Of a stretch of DNA of 41,068 nt, positions 33,623 through 40,609 are shown one piece after another. Made by a program: the position numbers and the translations under genes. The number at the start of each line of letters is the position of its first letter. Positions within the stretch are counted from its first letter, which is position 1. Origin of the DNA: a virus; the IMG/VR virus record IMGVR_UViG_3300005541_000090, positions 1 to 41,068 of that record; one strand, given 5' to 3'. A model generated the notes under the pieces. The model searched no databases. It was not told the origin of the DNA and saw only the letters and a program-made list of their open reading frames with translations.

Positions 33623-33651
33623 AGTGTAGCGTAGGGAGGGCGGTAGGGCTA
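33623..33651 (-). promoter_or_regulatory. Repeated 29-bp promoter element, copy 7
   Basis: Minus strand: TAGCCC-TACCGC-N11-TACACT, 17-bp spacing. Its TAG is the stop codon of the methyltransferase. 7 nt to the portal ATG. Confidence 0.6.
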
Positions 33652-35094
33652 GAAAGAAGGAGGAGGAGGAAGGCATTCCAGAACGGCGGCTAGGAAGTGT
33701 GCAGCCGCTTGCGCGTTGATCGCGTTACCGTAGCCGCGCTGTCGTCCCACTCGATTGGGTACGCCATGAGCCAACGGGAATGTGCCGGATTCAACTGGCC
33801 TCCAGCGTTCATCCCGGCAGAGGAGCCAGTCAGGACGGTGCCAGAAGCCGTTAGTCGGGCCGGGCCGCAGGTTACTAGGGATTGGTCCTTGTAGCAGCCG
33901 GGAGTTACCGAGGGATTGTTGTAGTCCGTCAGCCATGCTTCCTCGGGCAGGTCCTTCTGTGCTTTCGAGGCGTAGACCTTGCCTGCCGTCTCGTCCGAGT
34001 CGTGCGAACGTGGACAGTTCGGATTGGCCCAGCCGCTCATCATCGCTGCCTGACACAAGTCCTGCGGCGTCCCCTTGCGCGCGATCTCCGCCAAGGTCCC
34101 TTCCATCGTACGGACGTTCTTCTCCCCGTCTGCCAGACGGGGAGCGGGCCAGCCTGCCAGTTGTGCCGAATCGTTCAAGTTCTGCATCCCGTGACCTTGC
34201 GCTTTCTTCGCTGCTACGTATTCCTCCGTGTGCGCAGGGAAGTGGTCCCGTGCTTGAGGCGAGGGCCAGCCTACAGTCATCGCCACCTGTTCCAAGTTCA
34301 CTGTCGCCTTGGTACCGTCCGGTCGTACTCCCGTTGAGGAGGTTCCCTCGGGCCACACTTGACCCCCGCTGGGCAAGGTCGGTGCTGGCCAGCCGGAGAG
34401 CACTGCCGCCCCCTCTAAGTCCATCCCACCCGTGTGGGATGGACTTGGAGTCGTATTCGGCCCTCCCGTTGGCAGGTTCGGCGCAGGCCATCCCGCTTGT
34501 ACTGCCGCTCCCTTCAGAGTCAAGTTCCCACGCATCATTACTTCTGATCCCTGCTCCCCATCCGCTAACTTCGGCGCAGGCCACCCACCACAACCTTTGC
34601 CTGATAATCGGCGCACCGAAGCCCGTAGCGCAGATATCCGCCGCCCAGCAGGCGTAACCCGCTCCTTCCAAGTCAGCTTGTACAAGGTCGAGCCAAGCAA
34701 GGCCGTCCGGGCTTGCAACCTGCTCGCCAAAGACTGGAACATCTCTGGGCTTGCCGTGCTCGATGAGGTGGAAGAAGGCTGGCCATAAGTGCCGCTCGTC
34801 AGACATCCCAGTTCTTTTGCCTGCCGCGCTGAAAGGCTGGCAGGGACAAGAACCTGTCCAGAGGGGGCGAGAGTCGGGCCAGCCAGCAAGGCGAGCGGCG
34901 TAACTCCAGCCTCCGATCCCGGCGAAGAAATGGCACTGGGTGTATCCAGCGAGGTCGCTGGGCAGGATGTCTCTGATGTCTCGTTCATCCACGTCTCCGG
35001 GGGCAATAAGGTTGGCTGCGATGAGGTTGCGCAGCCACTGGGCCGCGAAGGGGTCGAGTTCGTTGTAGTAGGCTTTAGGCGTGCGGAAGGTCAT
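33649..35094 (-). CDS. DNA (cytosine-5) methyltransferase
   Basis: 481 codons. [11 protein letters not shown] (54-64, motif I, binds AdoMet), [13 protein letters not shown] (motif IV; catalytic Cys in PCQ, 84-86), GEQV (motif VI), [10 protein letters not shown] (motif VIII, 163-172), and [11 protein letters not shown] (motif X, near 454-464). The region 175-430 is the variable target-recognition part and is Gly/Ser/Arg-rich. The enzyme probably methylates phage DNA to escape host restriction; no cognate nuclease is present. Start 8 nt after TAAGGT of a TTGACA promoter, no Shine-Dalgarno. A second long frame runs inside it. Confidence 0.9.
   Translation of the reverse strand: MTFRTPKAYYNELDPFAAQWLRNLIAANLIAPGDVDERDIRDILPSDLAGYTQCHFFAGIGGWSYAARLAGWPDSRPLWTGSCPCQPFSAAGKRTGMSDERHLWPAFFHLIEHGKPRDVPVFGEQVASPDGLAWLDLVQADLEGAGYACWAADICATGFGAPIIRQRLWWVACAEVSGWGAGIRSNDAWELDSEGSGSTSGMACAEPANGRAEYDSKSIPHGWDGLRGGGSALRLASTDLAQRGSSVARGNLLNGSTTGRYQGDSELGTGGDDCRLALASSTGPLPCAHGGIRSSEESARSRDAELERFGTTGRLARSPSGRRGEERPYDGRDLGGDRAQGDAAGLVSGSDDERLGQSELSTFARLGRDGRQGLRLESTEGPARGSMADGLQQSLGNSRLLQGPIPSNLRPGPTNGFWHRPDWLLCRDERWRPVESGTFPLAHGVPNRVGRQRGYGNAINAQAAAHFLAAVLECLPPPPSF
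33690..34988 (-). CDS. Overlapping frame with GWPAP repeats inside the methyltransferase gene
   Basis: 432 codons in the +1 frame from ATG 34988, GGAG 6 nt upstream. GWPAP-like motifs recur six times at 33-41-residue spacing (GWPAP four times, GWPSP, GWANP), each after a hydrophobic helix such as LEGAAVLS or LNDSAQLA. The start has [20 protein letters not shown] and [12 protein letters not shown]; the end has [20 protein letters not shown]. From memory, these motifs recur in phage-encoded proteins of the same kind, so both frames seem conserved. Function unknown. If only one frame is translated, the methyltransferase frame is the likelier. Confidence 0.6.
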   Translation of the reverse strand: MNETSETSCPATSLDTPSAISSPGSEAGVTPLALLAGPTLAPSGQVLVPASLSARQAKELGCLTSGTYGQPSSTSSSTASPEMFQSLASRLQARTALLGSTLYKLTWKERVTPAGRRISALRASVRRLSGKGCGGWPAPKLADGEQGSEVMMRGNLTLKGAAVQAGWPAPNLPTGGPNTTPSPSHTGGMDLEGAAVLSGWPAPTLPSGGQVWPEGTSSTGVRPDGTKATVNLEQVAMTVGWPSPQARDHFPAHTEEYVAAKKAQGHGMQNLNDSAQLAGWPAPRLADGEKNVRTMEGTLAEIARKGTPQDLCQAAMMSGWANPNCPRSHDSDETAGKVYASKAQKDLPEEAWLTDYNNPSVTPGCYKDQSLVTCGPARLTASGTVLTGSSAGMNAGGQLNPAHSRWLMAYPIEWDDSAATVTRSTRKRLHTS

Positions 35095-35102
35095 CTAAGT
35101 CA

Positions 35103-35132
35103 ACCTTAATGGAAGGGACCGCGCGCTGTCAA
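35103..35132 (-). promoter_or_regulatory. TTGACA promoter of the methyltransferase
   Basis: Minus strand: TTGACA, 18 bp, TAAGGT, then 8 nt to ATG 35094. It overlaps the stop codon of the upstream gene. Confidence 0.5.
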
Positions 35133-35884
35133 CGAAGATTGCGCGTCACGAACGCCGGCCGCTCATCCGCCACGGGCGCCCCACTCCCAAACGAGAACGG
35201 CGCCGCCTGTTGCTCCGACCCGTCAGCCGGGACCAGCAGCCCGGACGCGTTCTCGACGAGGGACGAGAACTGGGCGCGCGGGGGCTGGAGGGGATTGCCA
35301 GCGGCGTCGACGGGGAGGGCGTGCGCGACGGAGGAGGCAGGATCCGGTACCGTAGCCACGCCAGCCGGAGCCATCACCGCAGCCTGTGGCAGGTTCACTC
35401 CCAGAGCGCGGAAGAAGTTAGCCAGCATGTCCTCCTTCATCTGGAGTTCCTTCACCTTGTCGCGCAGCTCCTTCACTTCCTTAGCCAGCGCCAGCACTTC
35501 CCGACCGCGCTTGATGCCTAAGGCTGCCATCTCCCGCGCCCATTCGCCTTCGATGAGGACGGTGTCGGCGTCGGCCAAGGCAGTCAGGCACGAGCACAAG
35601 GTGGTAGCAAGGTTCTGAGGGAACTTGTTGCGCAGGGCGGCAAGCACCTCGGGGTAGACCCAGACCTGATGGACGATCGTGTTCGGAGGCTGACGCTCGG
35701 GCTGGTCCGGCTTGTCCATGCGCGGGTGCAGAGACATCAGGCGGTCGTAGGAGTAGGTGTGGCCCATGCCAGCGCAGCGCAGTACCATGCCTTCCTGCTT
35801 GCTGTGGAGCTGGCGGACCATGCGCGAAGGAGCTTGGGCGCGATCGCACGCTGGACACCATAAAGTGCCTTCTAAATTTGCCAT
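35129..35884 (-). CDS. Zinc-ribbon / coiled-coil hypothetical protein
   Basis: 251 codons. The N-terminus has LWCPACDR, then a basic stretch and VLRCAGMGHTYSYDRLMSL: two pairs of Cys (and His) about 25 residues apart, a zinc ribbon of a type seen in phages. Residues 130-165 form a coiled coil (VLALAKEVKELRDKVKELQM). The C-terminus is disordered. No enzymatic motif. Between TerL and the methyltransferase, with an inverted-repeat element 12 bp upstream. Confidence 0.6.
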   Translation of the reverse strand: MANLEGTLWCPACDRAQAPSRMVRQLHSKQEGMVLRCAGMGHTYSYDRLMSLHPRMDKPDQPERQPPNTIVHQVWVYPEVLAALRNKFPQNLATTLCSCLTALADADTVLIEGEWAREMAALGIKRGREVLALAKEVKELRDKVKELQMKEDMLANFFRALGVNLPQAAVMAPAGVATVPDPASSVAHALPVDAAGNPLQPPRAQFSSLVENASGLLVPADGSEQQAAPFSFGSGAPVADERPAFVTRNLR

Positions 35885-35896
35885 ACGCTCTCCAGT

Positions 35897-35914
35897 CTAC
35901 ATTATTTCGTGTAA
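35897..35914. promoter_or_regulatory. Inverted repeat CTACA-N8-TGTAA
   Basis: One mismatch to the TTACA-N8-TGTAA pattern. It overlaps a TAGACT (-10-like, 35894-35899) that stands 9 nt before ATG 35884. Confidence 0.5.
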
Positions 35915-35940
35915 GGTCGTCGTGGTCCGTCGCGTTCGTC

Positions 35941-38211
35941 CTAGTACTCCCCCCAGTCCCCCAGATCCCCGCCTCCCAGATCCCCTAGCGCCCCGTCCCA
36001 CTGCGCCGCCTCAGCCCCCGGCGACGCGGACTCGAACATCGACTGCAAGCGGCCAGTGGCAGCGCCATAGTGGGTGACAATGTCAGGGGTAATCAACCGG
36101 TCCTCCATCCCCCCGGCGTACATCTCGCGCTCCAGCCCCGACCCGTGGTGGATGACAGAGAAGGCGGTGTTGGCTTTGCTGACGCGGATCGGTCGCACGG
36201 TCCACGTCGGATTAGCCGCCAGAACCGCTTCCGCCTCGGCCAAGGTCCGGAACTGTCGCATCTGCTGGTAGAACTGGTTGTAGACGCCGTAGATCAGCGC
36301 GCCGACGGGAGGGTGCAGCGCACGGAGGAGAGTGGGAGAGGACGCCGAAGCGCCTGTGTCAGTCTGGCTCCGGCGTAACTCCGGCATCGTCTCGCGCAGG
36401 CAGTAGTGCGAGATGCAGCCAGCCACGGCAGCGTCGTCGTGCCCGCCCAACCCCGCGAACGAGATTCCATCCTTAACACAGCGCCGCAGTTCGTCCAGAA
36501 GGTACTGCGACCGGATGACGATGCTGTCCTCGAGGAGGGACTCAGCCATACGCGTCAGCAGGTACGGCTTGGTCTTGCTCGTGGTCTGCCAGTGCATATA
36601 GGGAGCGAACCGGCTGGCAGGGCGGTCTAGTTGCCGCGGGCGGTACAGCTTCGGGTACTCCAGATCGTTCATCAGCGCGTTCGCGCACGCCATCCCCTCC
36701 TTGGCGTACTCGACGGCGATCTCGGCCTGATTGAACCACGTGCCCAGCGCGTAGATGATCTTCGAGAAAGCCAGTGGGGCCTCGTAGCCGACCCATTCCG
36801 CGACCTGGTAATCCGGCTCGACCCCGTACCCGGCGCGAAAGACTTCAATCACGGAGAAATCGCCGCCGAGGATGCCGTCGCCCACGTCCACGCCAAGGTA
36901 GTAGTGCGAGGCGGGGTCAGGCTGCTCCCACGCGTACAGCCGATTGGTCAGCTCGCGCTTCTCCAGCGCCACGTCCGAGCGGTACAGGCCAACCGGGTCG
37001 AGCATGTAGTTGAGCAGGACCTTCGGCACCGCGCCCCGGCCTTGGAACAGGACCTCGCCGACCCAGTCCGGTTTGCGCACGTTGCGCTGCTGCTGCTCGT
37101 CGAGTTTGTGCCGAGGGAACGCGCCCATGCCGGAGGACTGGAACGCCTCTTGAGGGGTGATCGGGTAGGACTCGTAATGAGCGTAAGGGAAGCCGGTACG
37201 CGAGATCGACCGCTTGATGCCGCGGCGGCGCCAGTTCCAGAACTCGGGCGGAATCGTGTAGTGGTCCTCGCGCTGGACCTTCTCAGTAAAAGCGGCTTCG
37301 GTCTCAGTCAGGAGGAAGGGCTGTTCGCTGATTTTGATCGGGCGGCGACGGCGAGTGTCTTGGTAGGCGGGGAGGAATTCCGGCGTCCAGTCCGAGTCGC
37401 CCGCCATCGCCTCTTCCCAGAGATTGTAGAAGAAGCCCTCGTTGCCGAACGCTGTGGACTCTGCGAAGGCGATAGTATCGTCGGCGTTCATGGACGGTTC
37501 GATGTCACCTGTGTAGACTTCGCCAGAGGCCCAGCGGGAGACTTCGGAGAAATGGGCAGTACGTACTGTTCTGCCGATGGCAACGCCGGTAGCTCGGCCC
37601 GCATGAGTAGACACAAATACAGAACCTAGCCCCGGGTCAGTTGAACGCGCAACATCCTTTCTCCCCATTTCTATGTATTCACCTTTTGTCTGGTACAAAA
37701 TTTCAGGGGCCATCCAAAACGGGAGAGAGTTCAAAGCTAATTTAAATTTGCGCTGGATATGTGCCGCGACGTCCGGGGCCTGTGCAACGGATACAGTGTA
37801 TGCATTAGGAAGAAGAATGGTTCGCCACGCGACTACGCCATTGCACCACTCAGTCATTCCCGACTGCCGTTCCTTGAGGATGATGATACGGGCTTGGCCG
37901 TCTTCCTTCATGAGCCGGGACAGGGTGCTATCCACGATCTCTTGGTGATCGCGGAAAGGGTGAAGACAAGTTAAAACTCCGTGCTCTGGCTGGATCACAA
38001 AATAGTTTTGAAGGAAGTAACGGCGATCTTCTATACAATGTTTAATCTCGTCTCGCACGAATTGTAGTTCGATGGAGGAGAACATAGACCACGCCAGAGC
38101 ACGTTGATTCTCAGGGGTGTCTTTAGGGGCTTGTCTACGCGCTTGTGATAGCCTTTGCGCCAAAGCCTCAATCGCGTCGTTAATGTACGGGTCAGCCCGA
38201 TGCAAGCGCAC
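35941..38211 (-). CDS. Terminase large subunit
   Basis: 756 codons from a GTG start. ATPase domain: LKERQSGMTE (about 112-121, a divergent Walker A) and AHFSEVSRW (about 219-227, Walker B-like with catalytic Glu). Nuclease domain: GVDVGDG (440-446, first metal Asp), VEYAKEG (Glu501 region) and HDDAAVA (591-597, last Asp). It forms the packaging motor: it cuts concatemeric DNA and drives it into the portal. The HNH gene before it overlaps by 20 bp. Confidence 0.9.
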   Translation of the reverse strand: MRLHRADPYINDAIEALAQRLSQARRQAPKDTPENQRALAWSMFSSIELQFVRDEIKHCIEDRRYFLQNYFVIQPEHGVLTCLHPFRDHQEIVDSTLSRLMKEDGQARIIILKERQSGMTEWCNGVVAWRTILLPNAYTVSVAQAPDVAAHIQRKFKLALNSLPFWMAPEILYQTKGEYIEMGRKDVARSTDPGLGSVFVSTHAGRATGVAIGRTVRTAHFSEVSRWASGEVYTGDIEPSMNADDTIAFAESTAFGNEGFFYNLWEEAMAGDSDWTPEFLPAYQDTRRRRPIKISEQPFLLTETEAAFTEKVQREDHYTIPPEFWNWRRRGIKRSISRTGFPYAHYESYPITPQEAFQSSGMGAFPRHKLDEQQQRNVRKPDWVGEVLFQGRGAVPKVLLNYMLDPVGLYRSDVALEKRELTNRLYAWEQPDPASHYYLGVDVGDGILGGDFSVIEVFRAGYGVEPDYQVAEWVGYEAPLAFSKIIYALGTWFNQAEIAVEYAKEGMACANALMNDLEYPKLYRPRQLDRPASRFAPYMHWQTTSKTKPYLLTRMAESLLEDSIVIRSQYLLDELRRCVKDGISFAGLGGHDDAAVAGCISHYCLRETMPELRRSQTDTGASASSPTLLRALHPPVGALIYGVYNQFYQQMRQFRTLAEAEAVLAANPTWTVRPIRVSKANTAFSVIHHGSGLEREMYAGGMEDRLITPDIVTHYGAATGRLQSMFESASPGAEAAQWDGALGDLGGGDLGDWGEY

Positions 38212-38983
38212 GCAGACATTTTACCTTAATTGCATCGCACCATTCAGGATAATTCGTGATCTCTGGAAAGTTCAGGCAGGCAAACTCTTTGAACAACAAT
38301 CGTGCGGCGCAGTCATAGGCCATAGCGGCCTCCTCGATGAGAGGACGACAGCCCAAATAAATTTCAGCCCCGTGATACCTAATGCTTGATTTGAAACTCG
38401 TCATACTCACGCCCTTGTAAGGGAATTTACCGTTGCGGTGAGCACGCCTGTTTTGTACCTGTTGATGATGTGTAGCAGGTCTTAGATTAGAAACACGGTT
38501 ATCGAAGCAATTGCCGTTTTTGTGGTCTATCGTTAGTCCCGGCGGAGGAGGCAACAAATGCCTATGCAAGGCCACTTGTGCCTTCCTAACACCGTTATCG
38601 CTTCCGTCATGACGTACGGCATACACCTTTCCGCTACGAGGCTCCAAGTGCGCATACCACCGCCACTGAAGTAACTCCTCATAACGGTCATCATCGACGA
38701 TGAAGAAGTATCCTTTGCTCAGAGGAAGCCAACGACAAGGCTCATTATCCAACAAAAACGGCGGCTCGTATTCGGGAATACCAACTGGTTTCTTTGCGTT
38801 GTGCCCATTGATGTACTGCAACGGAAACCCAGCATATAGATTACGATCAGGCATGCGCTGCCGAGCCAGTGGAGTCTTGTTCCTACAACGACAATGGCAA
38901 TATCCAAAAGGAATGCCACAATCTCGTTTGCCACACACGCACAAAGTTGGGTCAGGGGGTAGAATCCTATGAAGGGGTGTCAT
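38192..38983 (-). CDS. HNH homing-type endonuclease with AP2-like domain
   Basis: 263 codons. N-terminal Cys module (GYCHCRCRNKT, about 27-37; FPLQYINGHN, 53-62), LHRHLL, the HNH core DHKNGNCFDNRVSNLR (153-168), and an AP2-like segment (YKGVSM, RYHGAEIYLG, 189-212). It lies between the small and large terminase genes, a frequent place for homing endonucleases. The Shine-Dalgarno lies in a hairpin just before the ATG. Same subfamily as the genes at 841 and 10397. Intact frame and catalytic residues, so possibly active. Confidence 0.9.
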   Translation of the reverse strand: MTPLHRILPPDPTLCVCGKRDCGIPFGYCHCRCRNKTPLARQRMPDRNLYAGFPLQYINGHNAKKPVGIPEYEPPFLLDNEPCRWLPLSKGYFFIVDDDRYEELLQWRWYAHLEPRSGKVYAVRHDGSDNGVRKAQVALHRHLLPPPPGLTIDHKNGNCFDNRVSNLRPATHHQQVQNRRAHRNGKFPYKGVSMTSFKSSIRYHGAEIYLGCRPLIEEAAMAYDCAARLLFKEFACLNFPEITNYPEWCDAIKVKCLRALASG

Positions 38984-38985
38984 TG

Positions 38986-39002
38986 TCGTTCCTCCAGAAC
39001 GA
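38986..39002 (-). promoter_or_regulatory. Hairpin holding the ribosome-binding site of the HNH gene
   Basis: Minus strand: TCGTTC-TGGAG-GAACGA, a perfect 6-bp stem with the GGAG in the loop, ending 2 nt before ATG 38983. A second perfect stem, CGGGTG/CACCCG, lies at 39015-39032. Confidence 0.5.
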
Positions 39003-39051
39003 TGAGGTCTTGGCCGGGTGGTTGCACACCCGACACCCCTAGTATATCAGG

Positions 39052-39324
39052 TTATTGCAGCAGCGCCTCCGACGCTCGTGCTCGGGCGTGATAGTCAGAC
39101 TCAGGAAGCGCACCGGGATGATCAGGGTCGTGGTGCTGGTAGAGTTTACAGCCGTGGTCGTTGTAGGAGAGGAAAGGATGGCAGGGGCAGGTGGAGGCGA
39201 GGTCGTGCGCTGCGGACATGACAGGCTCACCGTCGGGGTAGGGAGAGGTCATAGGCACGACGTGGTAAGCAGTGAACGTGTTGCCGTCGGCCCATTCTTC
39301 GATGACGCCCCAGTTAGCCGCCAT
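39052..39324 (-). CDS. Hypothetical protein
   Basis: 90 codons, starting 3 bp after the TerS stop. Reads MAANWGVIEEWADGNTFTAY, with one CPCHPF motif and many His residues (LYQHHDPDHPG). A metal-binding role is possible. No family recognised. Confidence 0.55.
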   Translation of the reverse strand: MAANWGVIEEWADGNTFTAYHVVPMTSPYPDGEPVMSAAHDLASTCPCHPFLSYNDHGCKLYQHHDPDHPGALPESDYHARARASEALLQ

Positions 39325-39327
39325 GGG

Positions 39328-40104
39328 TTAGTCCTCCTCTTCGTCTCCTTCTTCCTCGTCCCCATCTAGTTCATCGTCCTCATCGACTACTTCTTCTTCT
39401 TTGTCTTCAACCTCGGCATCGACTATCTCTGACTCGGCTTCGTCCTTTGTCATCGTCGCCCCGCCATCAACCTCCTCAGCACTAGTCCCCGACGTGCCGT
39501 CCGTCAGAGACAGCCCTCGTTGCGCGCGAATCTGCCGGATCACCGCTTCGGGACTCGTCAGCCCCTGCTGCTGCCCCGCCCCCGGCAGCGCGCCCTGATT
39601 CAGTATATTGGTCTGCGAATTACTGGTCACCACCACGGCCGGGTCCCGCGGCTGCACGACCGACAGCAGCGCGCGCATCGTGTCTACGGCCTTGAGCCGG
39701 GTGTCGTGGTCGGCGTACTCTTCGCTTTCTTCTAGGGTCCGTAGCTCGCCGGTCATCGGGTCGGGCTTGATGATGGAGCGGGTGCGTAGGCGCGTGGCAG
39801 CGAACGCATCAGTGAACACCTGGTCCATCTGCTGAGCGTGGGCGAGGAGGGACCGGCGGACCTCGATCCCAGTGGCCTCAGGCGAGAACCGCGCGTTGTC
39901 CACGCGGACTCGGCGGAGGGAGGCTTCGACGGCAGCGGGGGTGGTGCGGTCGTCAGCGGCGATCTCGTCGGTGGTCTGGCCGGCGCGGTGGGCACGGTAG
40001 CGGCGGAAGTCGGTCGGGGTTGGAGGGGCGCAGGAGGAGGAGGGGTCTTTGGCGCGGCGGGGGGCGCGGGCGGGACGAGAACGGGATTGTGCAGACTTCG
40101 CCAT
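39328..40104 (-). CDS. Terminase small subunit candidate
   Basis: 258 codons. Residues 35-66 fit a helix-turn-helix (YRAHRAGQTTDEIAADDRT, then a recognition-like helix AAVEASLRRV). A helical centre follows (DTRLKAVDTMRALLSVVQ), then a strongly acidic tail (221-258). Small terminases recognise the packaging start and often carry such an HTH; this gene lies one gene and one HNH before TerL. No ATP site. Assignment by motif and position. Confidence 0.65.
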   Translation of the reverse strand: MAKSAQSRSRPARAPRRAKDPSSSCAPPTPTDFRRYRAHRAGQTTDEIAADDRTTPAAVEASLRRVRVDNARFSPEATGIEVRRSLLAHAQQMDQVFTDAFAATRLRTRSIIKPDPMTGELRTLEESEEYADHDTRLKAVDTMRALLSVVQPRDPAVVVTSNSQTNILNQGALPGAGQQQGLTSPEAVIRQIRAQRGLSLTDGTSGTSAEEVDGGATMTKDEAESEIVDAEVEDKEEEVVDEDDELDGDEEEGDEEED

Positions 40105-40109
40105 CGTGG

Positions 40110-40397
40110 CTACCAGCTCCCTCCCGCGCCTCCGCCACCAGTATCTCCACCGTTATTGGCATCGAACCCGCTAGACGAGGACTGGTCGTAACTAGAAGGC
40201 TGGTCACAGGAGTTCGCGTTGCCCGCCGCGCAGCTAATGCCCATGGCCATGGCCACAGCTATGTCGGCGTCTAGGCCCATGGAAGAGCCGTACATATGAA
40301 CGGGGCTAAGAGTGGGCGCGGATGGTGACGACGGATACCTATCCCTATAGCGCCTGTAAGCCTCTTCCTGTCCCGGAACTACTACTCCTTTACCCAT
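40110..40397 (-). CDS. Hypothetical protein
   Basis: 95 codons. Charged N-terminus (EEAYRRYRDRYPSS), a central hydrophobic stretch with AVAMAMGISCAAG, and a Ser/Gly-rich tail. Overlaps the previous gene by 16 bp, so coupled. No family recognised. Confidence 0.5.
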   Translation of the reverse strand: MGKGVVVPGQEEAYRRYRDRYPSSPSAPTLSPVHMYGSSMGLDADIAVAMAMGISCAAGNANSCDQPSSYDQSSSSGFDANNGGDTGGGGAGGSW

Positions 40398-40609
40398 CCC
40401 AGTTCCTCCTTATTCTCCCGCAACTTACGCATCATGAAGTCCTGCGATCGTTCCGGAGTCATCTTTAGAACGTACAGGCGCTCCTTCTCTTCGTCGTAGT
40501 AGCGCTCACAGGGCAGGGCTTCCATCCAAGCGCGTCGTCCCTCTTCGGAGGCCGTGTCGATGTAGATGCGGTCTTGGTAGTGCGAAGGTTGGGTGGTAGG
40601 CGAGGTCAT
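40382..40609 (-). CDS. Hypothetical protein
   Basis: 75 codons, ATGA overlap with the previous gene. Highly charged helix-rich (MEALPCERYYDEEKERLYVL, MMRKLRENKEELGW). No family recognised. Confidence 0.55.
   Translation of the reverse strand: MTSPTTQPSHYQDRIYIDTASEEGRRAWMEALPCERYYDEEKERLYVLKMTPERSQDFMMRKLRENKEELGWVKE

Noticed and set aside
33782-34657. 291-codon plus-strand frame opposite the methyltransferase
   Set aside because: Ser/Pro/Arg-rich antisense frame without motifs, unlike the periodic second minus-strand frame.
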